Assembly (NCBI GenBank): GCA_040222275.1
Contig: JAVKDJ010000013.1
Location: 1-64,000 of the forward strand
Direction: 5' to 3'
DNA: 64,000 bases
Origin: CAXBNB01 sp040222275
GTDB lineage: Bacteria > Bacteroidota > Bacteroidia > Cytophagales > Cyclobacteriaceae
Position numbers and translations under genes: made by a program. Below, piece after piece: positions 36,701 through 44,725 of the stretch. Below the pieces are notes generated by a model that saw only the letters and a list, made by a program, of their open reading frames with translations, had not been told where the DNA came from and did no database searches. How positions within the stretch are numbered: the stretch's first letter is position 1; every line of letters starts with the position of its first letter.

Positions 36701-37278
36701 CTCAACGATTTATTTCGAAATTCTTTTTGGGTAAAGCCCAGGAGCTTGCTGGCATTTTGGTTGGAATCCAGTATTTGGCCTTTGATATTGGCGATAAACT
36801 GGGCATCATTTGATTTGTTGAAAAGTGTGCGGTATTTTTTTTCGGCATTGGTGAGCCTGGATTTCAAAGACGCAATATCTTGCCCCGCTTCAGGCTTTTC
36901 ACCTGGCAAATCTTGGGTTGACAGGCTTGTAAAAAGCTTAATCTTGTGCAGCAACAAAGCCGGGTGGTTAGAAGGCCGGATCATGATGTCCACCATTTGG
37001 CCATCCAATTCGGGAATATTCGAGTCTTCCAAATCATCGTCGATTAATATCAACAAGGGTGTCCCTTTAACCTTGCTGATTTTGGTCCAAAAGCTGGGTG
37101 TAAACTTTTTTTTATCACTAAAACAAATAATTATCAGCTGGAACTTTTTTGCGGAGAGTTGGGAAATACCACTGGTGAGGGATTTTTGATATTCCAGATC
37201 ATATAATTTCTGGTCCAAACCACTGAAAATTGATTTGGAAACTGTAGAACCGTCATTGATAATCAAGATATTATGCAT
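33751..37278 (-). CDS. Multi-PAS histidine kinase with degenerate N-terminal receiver
   Basis: 1175 residues, soluble. Residues 1-120 have a receiver-like fold pattern, but the phospho-acceptor is absent (LIIICFSDKK where an Asp should be), so it is a pseudo-receiver. About six PAS domains follow (145-265, 270-395, 395-515, 520-650, 650-770, 770-890), several with clear PAC motifs such as NYRKDGSSFWNLLSINPVFN. Then a coiled coil, HisKA (LTAGLAHEINNPMNFIYAGI, His near 935) and HATPase_c (about 1050-1175, GKGVGLGLSISYGIIEKHGG). The kinase core is paralogous to that of 25680-26975. It stands alone between two intergenic regions of over 600 bp. No partner regulator is adjacent. Confidence 0.92.
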   Translation of the reverse strand: MHNILIINDGSTVSKSIFSGLDQKLYDLEYQKSLTSGISQLSAKKFQLIIICFSDKKKFTPSFWTKISKVKGTPLLILIDDDLEDSNIPELDGQMVDIMIRPSNHPALLLHKIKLFTSLSTQDLPGEKPEAGQDIASLKSRLTNAEKKYRTLFNKSNDAQFIANIKGQILDSNQNASKLLGFTQKEFRNKSLRELHPNRQNNLSVRAVRELGEKGNFKLESHLLHKDGKKLTVEISGTTIDIKPEKIIQVAVKDITRERSILEELLTKNRAVESANDGILITDPHQPDNPIIYSNLNFQKITGYNKKDLIGKNCRILQGAETDQTTVQKLREAIKECKPIKCEILNYRKDGSSFWNLLSINPVFNDKNEVINFIGVQHDITDQKKASQELKDFEKFFSTGLELLCITGMDGYFKKVNPALKAALGYSNTELFSTPFIELVHPSDLKKSQKEVERLIEGKPTISVENRLRCKNGDYIYIQWNAIPDVKAQLMYATGRDVTAERIKSIALENSEKGLNESQKLAHVGNWEWHIKSRKSLIWSREQYRIYGFKLTEKISTEKFLNRIHPEDRKILADQDWTKVLSSKAVKKEYRIVHPQKGIRHIYSLGLPIKNPDGEITKVIGTDQDITERKLFENQLRESQRKWHSLFNNANDVVQILDKDFSVLDINHLPPNLTQKGITSKTYIGSNYFEFVLNGREIWRSIVADLQSSGIAYFNRIEGGKYYFKCNIIPLTSEGSTDGYIVIETDITEEKEQENKLIESENRLKTAIASAPIPLMIHDEDGKIYRISRGWEKYSGYSLDKIPTIERWTQFAFGEEQKVSKAYIDNLFAYNETINNGEAEITDNNGKKRTWNFHSTPLGYLDNGKRLILSTAVDLSKSKSAENEIKRLNKNLEKTVETRTRALQYALKNIRKTQAQLIQQEKMASLGLLTAGLAHEINNPMNFIYAGINNLERIVRDIKPVIELYRSLHKSNNVPDKLGEIAQLKSDCAFEEKINTIPELLGDIKLGAERTTEVVKGLRTFSRLDKNEKKPYNIHEGLDSSLMLLQNRITDDIIIKKKYNNKIGLVNCFPSQLNQVFLNILSNAIEAMDGKGKLTIETGLPFGKPVISIKDNGIGMTKKTKSKIFDPFYTTKEVGKGVGLGLSISYGIIEKHGGEIMVISAPKRGTEFRIKLPKS

Positions 37279-37634
37279 GACTTTTGTGAATATTAGCTGG
37301 TTTTGATATTAATATTACAGTTAAATATATAATTATTTGATAGGTTCAAGGGCATGTTTTCGAGAAGACTTTTAACACAATGCCGGTATATATCCATTTT
37401 ACGACCTGTTGGGGTTGCATTTATAAATGTAAAGAAAAAATAGACGCCCCTCAGTGATAAATATAATTTAATATAATGGATTATTTTATCTGCTTTTTTA
37501 AAAACATATTTAGGAGGGCCTAAAGAAAGTATGAGACACCTAATAGACCTGAAGTCATTGATTCGAAGGATCAAATTATTCGAATTGCCTTTTAACCTGA
37601 ACTCAATGAAAACAGTACCTTTAACACAAGGCAT
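37279..37634. other. Intergenic region upstream of the PAS kinase
   Basis: Very AT-rich; must hold the promoter of the minus-strand kinase gene, but no perfect -7 box was found. No gene seen. Confidence 0.4.
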
Positions 37635-37790
37635 GACGTCATTCCAGAATTTTTCTTTCCAAATTTTAAAGGGGAAAGAAAAATATCCCAGCCTGCGGCC
37701 GGCAGGAGGAATCTCTTTGATGAAAGGTGAGATTCCCGATAAATATTGATCTTTTTGAAAGTTAGATCAATATTTTCGAGAATGACGTCC
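37635..37790. repeat. Palindromic intergenic element with terminal inverted repeats
   Basis: GACGTCATTC (37635-37644) and GAATGACGTC (37781-37790) are perfect terminal inverted repeats. Between them lie four hairpins in tandem: ATTTTTCTTTCC with GGAAAGAAAAAT (37649-37684), CCTGC with GCAGG around GGCCG (37692-37706), GGAATCTC with GAGATTCC (37708-37736), and AAATATTGATC with GATCAATATTT (37742-37776). This is the layout of a small non-coding repeat such as a REP- or MITE-type element; the CGTCATTCC/GGAATCTC theme is common in dispersed bacterial palindromes. Only one copy is in the window. Confidence 0.65.
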
Positions 37791-37823
37791 ATATATTAAT
37801 CAAGTGCAGGTTTTTAGAGATTT

Positions 37824-37851
37824 CAGTTTTACATGGATTCCATGTAACCTG
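37824..37851. repeat. Palindrome downstream of eboF
   Basis: TTACATGGA (37829-37837) and TCCATGTAA (37839-37847) form a perfect palindrome around a single T, extended by imperfect pairing of CAG with CTG outside. It lies 61 bp after the eboF stop and may end or protect the ebo transcript. Confidence 0.45.
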
Positions 37852-37911
37852 GGTTCACATTAACTTGCCCGTTTGTAAGAAGAAAAAAGGTGGTTAGTAT
37901 GTACAACAATA

Positions 37912-39276
37912 TCAACCAAACAACTGCTTCAAAATGAAGTCGTGAACCTGTGTAGGATCAATAGTTGGGGATTGCTGATGGTTGCCTATGAATACGGCTT
38001 TGTCCCGATCGTCCAGGTTTATCCTGCCATGGGATCCCTTGATCAGGGTGGCGTCCAGGGGGATTAGGTCCATTAAAGTCCGAAAGCCAAGCTTTTTGCT
38101 TAATAATTTCAAAGCAATCCTCGGGATGATTAACTTTTTCTCAGGGTCTAAAAACATTTCTACCGGGTCATATCCTGGTTTTTTGTGGATGTCAACCGTT
38201 CGGGCAAAGTCGGGTGCTTTGGCGTCATCCTGCCAGTAGTAGTAGGTAAACCAGCTCTTTTTGTCTGCGATCGCCACAAGTTCACCACTGCGGTGATGAT
38301 CAATGTGGTTTGCCTTCTGCTCTTCAGTATCCAATACCTGTTCTATTCCCGGGGTTTGTTCCAGGGCTTTCCGGATCGAATCTTTGAGGGTGGAGTCCTT
38401 AATGTAAATATGTGCCACCTGGTGGTCGGCCATGGCAAAGGCAGAAGAAGCTCCCGCATCCAGCAATTCCAATCCATTTTCTTCACGGACGCTGATTGTG
38501 CCCATTTCTCGTAAAACCCTGTTGATGTGAATGGGTTGCTCAACATCGGTGATGCCGTATTCAGAAATGATATTGACCGCAACTCCCTGTCCTTCCAGGT
38601 AGGTGATCAAATCTTCACAAACCTCGTCGATTTCCCGTAGGTCTTGGGATAAAATTTTATCATCATGCCCAAATTTTTGCAAGACATAATCCAGGTGAGG
38701 CAAGTACACCAGCAACAAATCAGGCGTGTGCCACTGAAATGTCAATTTAGAAGCATCGGCTATCCATTTACTCGACTTTATGGTGGTTTTAGGCCCCCAA
38801 AAATGAAACAAAGGAAAGGTGCCCAATTCTGCTTGTAGCCTGTCCCTGAGGTCGGCAGGAAAAGAATAACAGTCTGGTACTTTCAGGCCATTGGCCCGGT
38901 ATTGCGGCCTTGGTGTGACGGAATAGTCCACCGAAGAGTACATGTTGTACCACCAAAACATATTGGCACAGGTAAATTTGGGGTTGATTTTCCTGGCATT
39001 GTCCCAGATACTGGGTGCTTCTACCAGGCTGTTCGATTGCCTCCAAAGCCTGACTTCCTGCTCGTCGCGAAAAAACCAACCATTGGCCACAATGCCATGC
39101 TCAGACGGCCATTTACCAGTTAAGTAAGTGGTTTGTACAGAGCATGTGACAGCCGGCAGGACAGGATCTACGCTTGAAATGTTTTTACCTTCAGACCAGC
39201 GGGACAAGAAAGGGGTGTGCTCTCCAATTAACCGCTTGGAAAGGCCAACCACATTGATTATTGCTGTTTTTTTCAT
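37912..39276 (-). CDS. eboF: EboF: alkaline-phosphatase-superfamily phosphodiesterase
   Basis: 454 residues, no signal peptide. It fits the nucleotide pyrophosphatase/phosphodiesterase family: the nucleophile Thr lies in PAVTCSVQTTYLTGKWPSEH, further ligand candidates in LPHLDYVLQKFGHD, ISEYGITDVEQPIHIN and GSHGRINLDD. At the N-terminus (INVVGLSKRLIGEH) the Asp that usually binds metal in this family is not obvious. Last gene of the ebo cluster, 42 bp after eboE. In cyanobacterial ebo clusters the genes are needed for export of a scytonemin precursor; the natural substrate of EboF is not known. The call rests on both sequence and gene order. Confidence 0.88.
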   Translation of the reverse strand: MKKTAIINVVGLSKRLIGEHTPFLSRWSEGKNISSVDPVLPAVTCSVQTTYLTGKWPSEHGIVANGWFFRDEQEVRLWRQSNSLVEAPSIWDNARKINPKFTCANMFWWYNMYSSVDYSVTPRPQYRANGLKVPDCYSFPADLRDRLQAELGTFPLFHFWGPKTTIKSSKWIADASKLTFQWHTPDLLLVYLPHLDYVLQKFGHDDKILSQDLREIDEVCEDLITYLEGQGVAVNIISEYGITDVEQPIHINRVLREMGTISVREENGLELLDAGASSAFAMADHQVAHIYIKDSTLKDSIRKALEQTPGIEQVLDTEEQKANHIDHHRSGELVAIADKKSWFTYYYWQDDAKAPDFARTVDIHKKPGYDPVEMFLDPEKKLIIPRIALKLLSKKLGFRTLMDLIPLDATLIKGSHGRINLDDRDKAVFIGNHQQSPTIDPTQVHDFILKQLFG

Positions 39277-39318
39277 GTATTCAGGTAATTGGCTGGTAAA
39301 AGGTAATGTGTTCGTTTA

Positions 39319-40530
39319 TCAGTGAATCGTCTCTTGTACCCAGGCCAGTTCCCTCACTATGCTGCTGACAATGTCTGTCCTCATGTTTTGCGGCAACACA
39401 TCCCAGGTATAGGTCTCTACTTCCAGGTGGTTGGTAAAGTTTTTTTCTGACCAAACAGACAAGGTGTCCACAATGTCCTTTTGTGTAGATACCAGTTGTC
39501 CGTATTCTTTGGTGAAAACTGGAACATGGAAGTGGGTCCTTATTTCTTCGTTTTCAGGTTTGTCCAGTTGATCAAGCGCCACGCCAAGGTCAGGAAACCT
39601 CTCGAGGGTTGCCCCTTTCGTCTTAACCACTGCCTGGTGCAGGTAGGTTGGTTCATCAAATTTTTTCAATTGTTCCCTGGCCACCTGCCTTTGTTCCTGG
39701 CTATTGACAGGGCCGGAACCCAATGCTGCACTGATCTGTATGCGCCCAATTTTAATGCCGGCTGCTTCGATGCGGGCAATGGCTTCTGCGGGGTTTTCAA
39801 ATCCCACAGCAAAATGGCACACATCGTAGCACAATTGGAAATGCTCTCGAATAATACCGTCAGCCTGGGCTAAATCGCACTTTTGGGCCTGCATGATTTT
39901 GTCAACTCCCTTTTTTAGCACGTAATCGTTAAAGAAATCCACAAACTCCGTTGTAGTTTCCAGGATGCCATCGGGTTCTGGTTCCATATCCAGGTGGAGG
40001 CTCTTGCCTGTGCCCTTTTTTATTTCACAGAGGTGGTTGATGAGATTGCTTAGATGTGCGCAGGCTTTTTCTTTGGCTGCCTCCAGGGCCGGTTCATCTT
40101 TGTGCCAAAACCTGTACGAAATAGGTGAGGTGGATACCCCACCGTCCAGGCCTTCAGGGAGGAGTTCTGCGAGAATGTCGGAAAGCCTTTTGGTGTACTC
40201 CAGGCGGTCGGTAGTAGTCCAGTCCGGTGTATGTACATCGTCTTTTACCACCTGATTGTGAAATCCCCCATAAGGAAATCCATTGATCGTAAATACATAC
40301 ATATTTTCACTTTGCAACCAGGATTTGAAGTCTTCCAGGTTGGAACCTTTCAGTATGTCGAGTGAAGCCTCGTTGGACAATCTCAACCCGATACCGAAAG
40401 CCTCCTTGGTGAGGCCATTCCTTACTTTGGTGGTATGTTTTCTGAGGTTTTCAAATGTGGCTGGCCAGGACTCCCCGGCGTGGATATTGCTGCAATAGGT
40501 GAGGTGTGCCTGGTGCTTGTTAATACGCAT
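39319..40530 (-). CDS. eboE: EboE: TIM-barrel metabolite-traffic protein
   Basis: 403 residues, cytoplasmic. The pattern resembles sugar-phosphate isomerase/xylose-isomerase-like TIM barrels (HLTYCSNIHAGESWPATFEN at the start, then LHLDMEPEPDGILE and CYDVCHFAVGFENP, which supply Glu, Asp and His suitable for metal binding, and IGRIQISAALG). It is the protein annotated as 'metabolite traffic protein EboE' in other genomes. Its start overlaps the eboD stop by 11 bp, so the two are translationally coupled. The reaction is unknown. Confidence 0.88.
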   Translation of the reverse strand: MRINKHQAHLTYCSNIHAGESWPATFENLRKHTTKVRNGLTKEAFGIGLRLSNEASLDILKGSNLEDFKSWLQSENMYVFTINGFPYGGFHNQVVKDDVHTPDWTTTDRLEYTKRLSDILAELLPEGLDGGVSTSPISYRFWHKDEPALEAAKEKACAHLSNLINHLCEIKKGTGKSLHLDMEPEPDGILETTTEFVDFFNDYVLKKGVDKIMQAQKCDLAQADGIIREHFQLCYDVCHFAVGFENPAEAIARIEAAGIKIGRIQISAALGSGPVNSQEQRQVAREQLKKFDEPTYLHQAVVKTKGATLERFPDLGVALDQLDKPENEEIRTHFHVPVFTKEYGQLVSTQKDIVDTLSVWSEKNFTNHLEVETYTWDVLPQNMRTDIVSSIVRELAWVQETIH

Positions 40531-41692
40531 ACATTTCTTGCTTTTCCATCAAAGTATAAATTGCTTTTTCAATCCAGGTTGGGTTCATTTCGTGTACGTC
40601 AAATTTTTCACCTATTTTTCCTACCATGGTGATGGTAAGTTCACCTCCCAGGTGTTCGCGAAACTCTTCCAATCCTTTGATCAACTCTGGGTTGATTTTC
40701 GAACCGGATTTGTCCAGTAGCAATGGGTGAAAGAGGTTGAACCCAAGGTTTTTCATGAGTTTTAAAATCCTTTCTGCAGTGTCTTCATTGAGGTAGCTGG
40801 CATGCATGGCATAGGCTATGTCCAATGCTATGCCTACGGCTACAGCCTCTCCATGTTTGATTTCAAATTGGGTGAGTTGTTCCAGTTTGTGTGCCGCCCA
40901 GTGGCCAAAATCCAACGGCCTTGAGGAACCCATCTCGAAGGGGTCGCTGCTGTTGGAAATGTGGTCGGTATGCAGCCTGGCACACTCGAATACCAGTTTT
41001 TCCATGCTGTCCAGGTCACGTTCGTTGAGTGCGCTGGCATTTTCTTCCAACCAATAGAAAAATTTCTCGTCCTTGATCAAAGCTACTTTAACGGCCTCCG
41101 ATATGCCAGAGCGCCAATCCCTGTCATCCAAAGTAGTGAGGAAATTGAGGTCGTTGATTACCGCAAATGGCGGGGCAAACGTGCCAAGGAAATTCTTTTT
41201 ACCAAAATAATTGATGCCGTTTTTCACACCAACACCTGAATCATTTTGCGACAGCACTGTAGTAGGAATGCGGATGTGCCTGATGCCCCTGTGGGCCACA
41301 GCCGCCGCAAACCCGGCCATATCAAGCACGGCACCACCGCCTATGGCAATCAGAAATGAATGTCTGTCAATTTTGGCTTCATTTACCAGATTGAGGGTAC
41401 GCATAAACTCCTGGGTGGAGTTTTTAACTGTTTCCCCACCTTCTACTATGATCGGAGAGCCAGCCAACTGAATGGTCTTTTGGCTGGCCATATATTCTTC
41501 TATTTGGCTGAGCAGTTTTGGTTGGGATTCGCTGAGCCCTTTGTCTATCACGAAAGCCACGCGGATTACCTTGTTTGCGCTTACTTCTCCAAATACCTCC
41601 TTGAGTAGGTTATTGTTTGTATTGAACAAATCCCTTGTAAAAAGTACATCGTACTTAAAGTCTATCACAAATTTCTGTTCTATCTTCTTCAT
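40520..41692 (-). CDS. eboD: EboD: 3-dehydroquinate-synthase-like sugar phosphate cyclase
   Basis: 390 residues. It shows the NAD site (IGGGAVLDMAGFAAAVAHRG), the active-site stretch PTTVLSQNDSGVGVKNGIN, and zinc ligands in SGISEAVKVALIKD, DFGHWAAHKLEQ and IKHGEAVAVGIALD. The sugar phosphate cyclase superfamily also includes valiolone-type and aminoDHQ synthases; EboD forms its own branch and its substrate is not established. It is not the housekeeping aroB, since its neighbours are ebo genes, not shikimate genes. It follows eboC by 38 bp. Confidence 0.9.
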   Translation of the reverse strand: MKKIEQKFVIDFKYDVLFTRDLFNTNNNLLKEVFGEVSANKVIRVAFVIDKGLSESQPKLLSQIEEYMASQKTIQLAGSPIIVEGGETVKNSTQEFMRTLNLVNEAKIDRHSFLIAIGGGAVLDMAGFAAAVAHRGIRHIRIPTTVLSQNDSGVGVKNGINYFGKKNFLGTFAPPFAVINDLNFLTTLDDRDWRSGISEAVKVALIKDEKFFYWLEENASALNERDLDSMEKLVFECARLHTDHISNSSDPFEMGSSRPLDFGHWAAHKLEQLTQFEIKHGEAVAVGIALDIAYAMHASYLNEDTAERILKLMKNLGFNLFHPLLLDKSGSKINPELIKGLEEFREHLGGELTITMVGKIGEKFDVHEMNPTWIEKAIYTLMEKQEMYAY

Positions 41693-41730
41693 GGTCTATT
41701 CCCCGGTGGTTCTATTCGTCTTCTGTTGTC

Positions 41731-42636
41731 TCATGTCACTGCAAACTTTCGCGCCAGTAGCAAAGAGACTGGCAACAATGATAAAACGGCCAAACCAAAC
41801 ATCCAGTTGCCAAATCCAGCTACATAACTGGCATTTAACGGTATCAATGATATGACCCCTATTTTTACGGCATTCATAATATTGCCGGGCTTGTTTATAA
41901 TAATGGCTTTTAGTTTGGCATAAAAATTCATCGCCAACCACAAAGTTACAAAAGGAAAAACTGTCCAAAAAACCATGATGCCATTCCATCCGAGTAGGAG
42001 CAGGGTGCCGGCCACCAACAGGTCCAGTGTGAGTGCAAATGTTATGGAAAGTTGGTTGTTGCCCAGCACCTCCCCACGGCTGGTGAGTGTAATGGCCGCA
42101 ATGAAAACTATGGGGATAAAGCAGATCATCCATAGTTCGGGCAGTTGGCCGGATGAAGCCACGCTCATGCCCAGGAGCAGGTTGAGCCCACGGCACAATC
42201 CCATGGTTAGGGGGCCGGCTATCAGGTGGTGTTTGGCGTACTTGTCATAGACAAGTGCAGAGATAACGATGGATATGGCAATGAGGGCGCTGTTCACGGC
42301 CACCAGCAAAGCAAATACTATTCCAAAAACGAACAGGCTGCTGCCCAGTACAATCGCTTGTTTTTTGGGGACTTTACCGCTTGGTATAGGCCGTTCCGGA
42401 CGTTCGGTTTTGTCAATTTCAAGGTCGAAAATGTCGTTGAATACAATGCCACCTCCATAGAGTCCTATAGTGGATAGCGAAAGGTAAACAATATCATATA
42501 TGCCAGGTAAGGAAATTTCTGCGGCGAACATGCCAGCTATGGCCACCCCTGCAATGATATCTGATACGGCCGTTACGATATTGGCGGGCCGCATCAGTGC
42601 CAGATAATAAAAAAGCCTCATATCCGGTTGGCTCAA
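41731..42636 (-). CDS. eboC: EboC: UbiA-family prenyltransferase
   Basis: 301 residues with about eight or nine membrane segments. The first Asp-rich motif is clear (NDIFDLEIDKTERPERPIP), the second is weaker (VYDKYAKHHLIAGPLTMG). UbiA enzymes attach an isoprenoid chain to an aromatic or cyclic acceptor in the membrane. Within ebo clusters the acceptor has not been identified; a cyclitol made by EboD would be an inference. The start overlaps the eboB stop by 4 bp (ATGA). Confidence 0.92.
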   Translation of the reverse strand: MSQPDMRLFYYLALMRPANIVTAVSDIIAGVAIAGMFAAEISLPGIYDIVYLSLSTIGLYGGGIVFNDIFDLEIDKTERPERPIPSGKVPKKQAIVLGSSLFVFGIVFALLVAVNSALIAISIVISALVYDKYAKHHLIAGPLTMGLCRGLNLLLGMSVASSGQLPELWMICFIPIVFIAAITLTSRGEVLGNNQLSITFALTLDLLVAGTLLLLGWNGIMVFWTVFPFVTLWLAMNFYAKLKAIIINKPGNIMNAVKIGVISLIPLNASYVAGFGNWMFGLAVLSLLPVSLLLARKFAVT

Positions 42637-43538
42637 TTCTCGATGATGTCCGAAGAAGTTGATTTTTTTGGTTCCTGGCCTCTTAAGACACTGTTGCCGC
42701 CGTAGAGTATGGACTGGTCATAAGTCACGCCATCGCTCCAGTCACTCTCTTTCATATTGCCGCTTTGTCCGTAAGCCTCCAGGGCGTTTTGGTAGCAGGT
42801 TTTGTGAATATCGTTAGGGTCTATACCCTTTTCCTTCATCAGGTTGGCTGTTTTCGGTACTGACAATGGATCGCTCACCCCCCAGTCGGCGGAGCTATCT
42901 ACTATGATGCGTTCAGATCCGTATTGCCTCACCACTTCCACCATTCTTTCGCTCCCCATTTTGGTCTTTGGATATATGGTAAATGCCGCCCAAAATCCAC
43001 GGTCGAGCACACTCTGCACAGTCTCCTCATTGTTGTGGTCTATCACTACCAACGATGGGTTGATGCCATGTTCTTCCAGTACATCCATGCTTCTCAAAGT
43101 GCCATTTTTCTTGTCACGATGCGGTGTGTGTACCATAATGGGCAGGTTCACTTCCTTGGCAAGTTCTATCTGTGCCCTGAAAAATTTATCTTCGGCTGCT
43201 GTCTGGTCGTCATATCCGATTTCACCTATGGCCACCACATTGTCTTTCAAAGCGTACAGCGGAAGTAGGTCCATCACCTGCTCTGCCAGGGGCTCATTAT
43301 TGGCTTCTTTGGAGTTTAGCCCTATCGTGCAATAATGCTTGATGCCAAATTGGGACGCCCTGAAAGGCTCCCACCCTACTATGCTACTGAAATAGTCTTT
43401 GAACGAGCCTGCTTCAGTCCTGGGCTGACCCAACCAAAAAGCGGGTTCTATGATGGCAACAATTCCGGCTTTTTGCATGGCTTCATAATCAGAAGTGGTC
43501 CTGGAAGTCATGTGGATATGCGGGTCAATAAATTTCAT
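42633..43538 (-). CDS. eboB: EboB: TatD-family metal-dependent hydrolase
   Basis: 301 residues. N-terminal metal motif DPHIHM (His7 and His9), a later GEIGYDD, HTPHRDKKNGTLRSMDVL, LVVIDHNNEETV and VDSSADWGVSDPLSV, all in the order of the TatD amidohydrolase barrel. General TatD proteins act on nucleic acids or phosphoesters; the ebo member is a distinct branch, and its substrate is unknown. It is 45 bp after the eboA stop codon and overlaps eboC by 4 bp. Confidence 0.9.
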   Translation of the reverse strand: MKFIDPHIHMTSRTTSDYEAMQKAGIVAIIEPAFWLGQPRTEAGSFKDYFSSIVGWEPFRASQFGIKHYCTIGLNSKEANNEPLAEQVMDLLPLYALKDNVVAIGEIGYDDQTAAEDKFFRAQIELAKEVNLPIMVHTPHRDKKNGTLRSMDVLEEHGINPSLVVIDHNNEETVQSVLDRGFWAAFTIYPKTKMGSERMVEVVRQYGSERIIVDSSADWGVSDPLSVPKTANLMKEKGIDPNDIHKTCYQNALEAYGQSGNMKESDWSDGVTYDQSILYGGNSVLRGQEPKKSTSSDIIEN

Positions 43539-43583
43539 AAGTATAATCGTTGAATATAGTGAATAATTTTAGTCTTCTTTTGG

Positions 43584-44459
43584 TTACCCTTGGGGTTTGG
43601 CTGACGACCAAACTTCGTGCCCAATTTCTTCCCATGTAGTATCGGATGGGGAAAATCCCTGATCCTGAAGCCAATTTTGTGCCGGAGTGAAATTGCTTTC
43701 TGATATTACTTTGATGGCCACCGTTTTGGCTATGTCTGTATCGGTTTCAATTACTTTTTTCAAATCATCGAATAGGGCGTCATTGAGGTAGTTGGTAGTC
43801 ATTCTCCAAAGCTCGGGGGTAACAGGCCTGTGTGCGGCCCACCGTTCATGTACAAAGTCATACAGGATCGAAGAGAGCTTAGGATTGTTCCTTTCGTCCA
43901 ATCCGACTATTTTGAAGACCGGTCGCTCCATAAATATGGCTTTCAGTACCATTTGGTTCCAGGCTTCTTCGCTAAAGAACTTACGCGGATAGCTGTTGTT
44001 CAAGGCAATGGCATCAAATACATCAATCATATTGGTGCGAATGCCATCTACTGCATTCAATACGAAATCTTCAGCATTGTCCAGGTATTGCAATGATTTG
44101 TATATCACCACCTGTTCGCGCATGTCTGCCGCACCCAGCAAGGTACTTATCAGCTTTGAGTTGGCACCTACAGGCAAATGCATTAAAAAAGCGAGCCGGC
44201 AAAGTTGATCGAGGGTCCATAAATCCGGATTGAAAGCCGGATCTGTACCCTTGAATTGCTCAATCAGCTCAGCATCAAGCGGAGTTGATTCCCTGGGCAC
44301 TTTTTTGTTGACCATACCAAATGCAAGAAAAAAAGCCGAACCTGTTTCCCCTATTTTACCTGTAAACCAATCCCTGATAGAAGGATCGGTCAATTGTCTG
44401 CTGCAAAATTGGGACAGCATGTCTTTAAACTTCGTGTTGGTAATTCCCTGGTCAATCAT
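43584..44459 (-). CDS. eboA: EboA
   Basis: 291 residues from ATG 44459; an in-frame GTG at 44495 would add twelve and is less likely. All-helical, no signal peptide, no known catalytic motif (WTLDQLCRLAFLMHLPVG, then YPRKFFSEEAWNQMVLKAIF are typical segments). It is recognised as EboA by length, composition and its place at the head of the six-gene order eboA-B-C-D-E-F. Function unknown; proposed to be part of the metabolite-handling complex. The likely promoter is at 44515-44522. Confidence 0.85.
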   Translation of the reverse strand: MIDQGITNTKFKDMLSQFCSRQLTDPSIRDWFTGKIGETGSAFFLAFGMVNKKVPRESTPLDAELIEQFKGTDPAFNPDLWTLDQLCRLAFLMHLPVGANSKLISTLLGAADMREQVVIYKSLQYLDNAEDFVLNAVDGIRTNMIDVFDAIALNNSYPRKFFSEEAWNQMVLKAIFMERPVFKIVGLDERNNPKLSSILYDFVHERWAAHRPVTPELWRMTTNYLNDALFDDLKKVIETDTDIAKTVAIKVISESNFTPAQNWLQDQGFSPSDTTWEEIGHEVWSSAKPQG

Positions 44460-44514
44460 AAAATATAGTAGATTACATGAAACATCGTGAGACACACCAT
44501 GTAGTAAGCATGAA

Positions 44515-44522
44515 CAAAATTA
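44515..44522 (-). promoter_or_regulatory. -7 box of the ebo operon
   Basis: On the minus strand TAATTTTG matches TAnnTTTG, 55 bp before the eboA ATG. No TTTG lies 19 bp further upstream; the nearest TTG is about 29 bp away, so activation by a regulator is possible. Confidence 0.4.
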
Positions 44523-44725
44523 TAAATTTTAGTGCTTTGAATTTCGTGTTGCAACAATTAATTATGGGTTTGGGGTTTAATTGCGCAATTATTTGACAAA
44601 AAACTATCTCAATAGCACACCTATAGACGAGCACAGGTTTTGGAATTGACCTTTACCAGCAAATGGCAAAAGCTAACCCATGAATGTAGAGCCATCCCTT
44701 TTTTAGGATCGAATATATTTGATGT

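Noticed and set aside
37531..37749. 72-codon plus-strand frame
   Set aside because: Most of it lies inside the palindromic repeat element, so it is structure rather than a gene.
40520..41692. Housekeeping aroB
   Set aside because: The gene lies within the ebo order and overlaps eboE; no shikimate genes are near.
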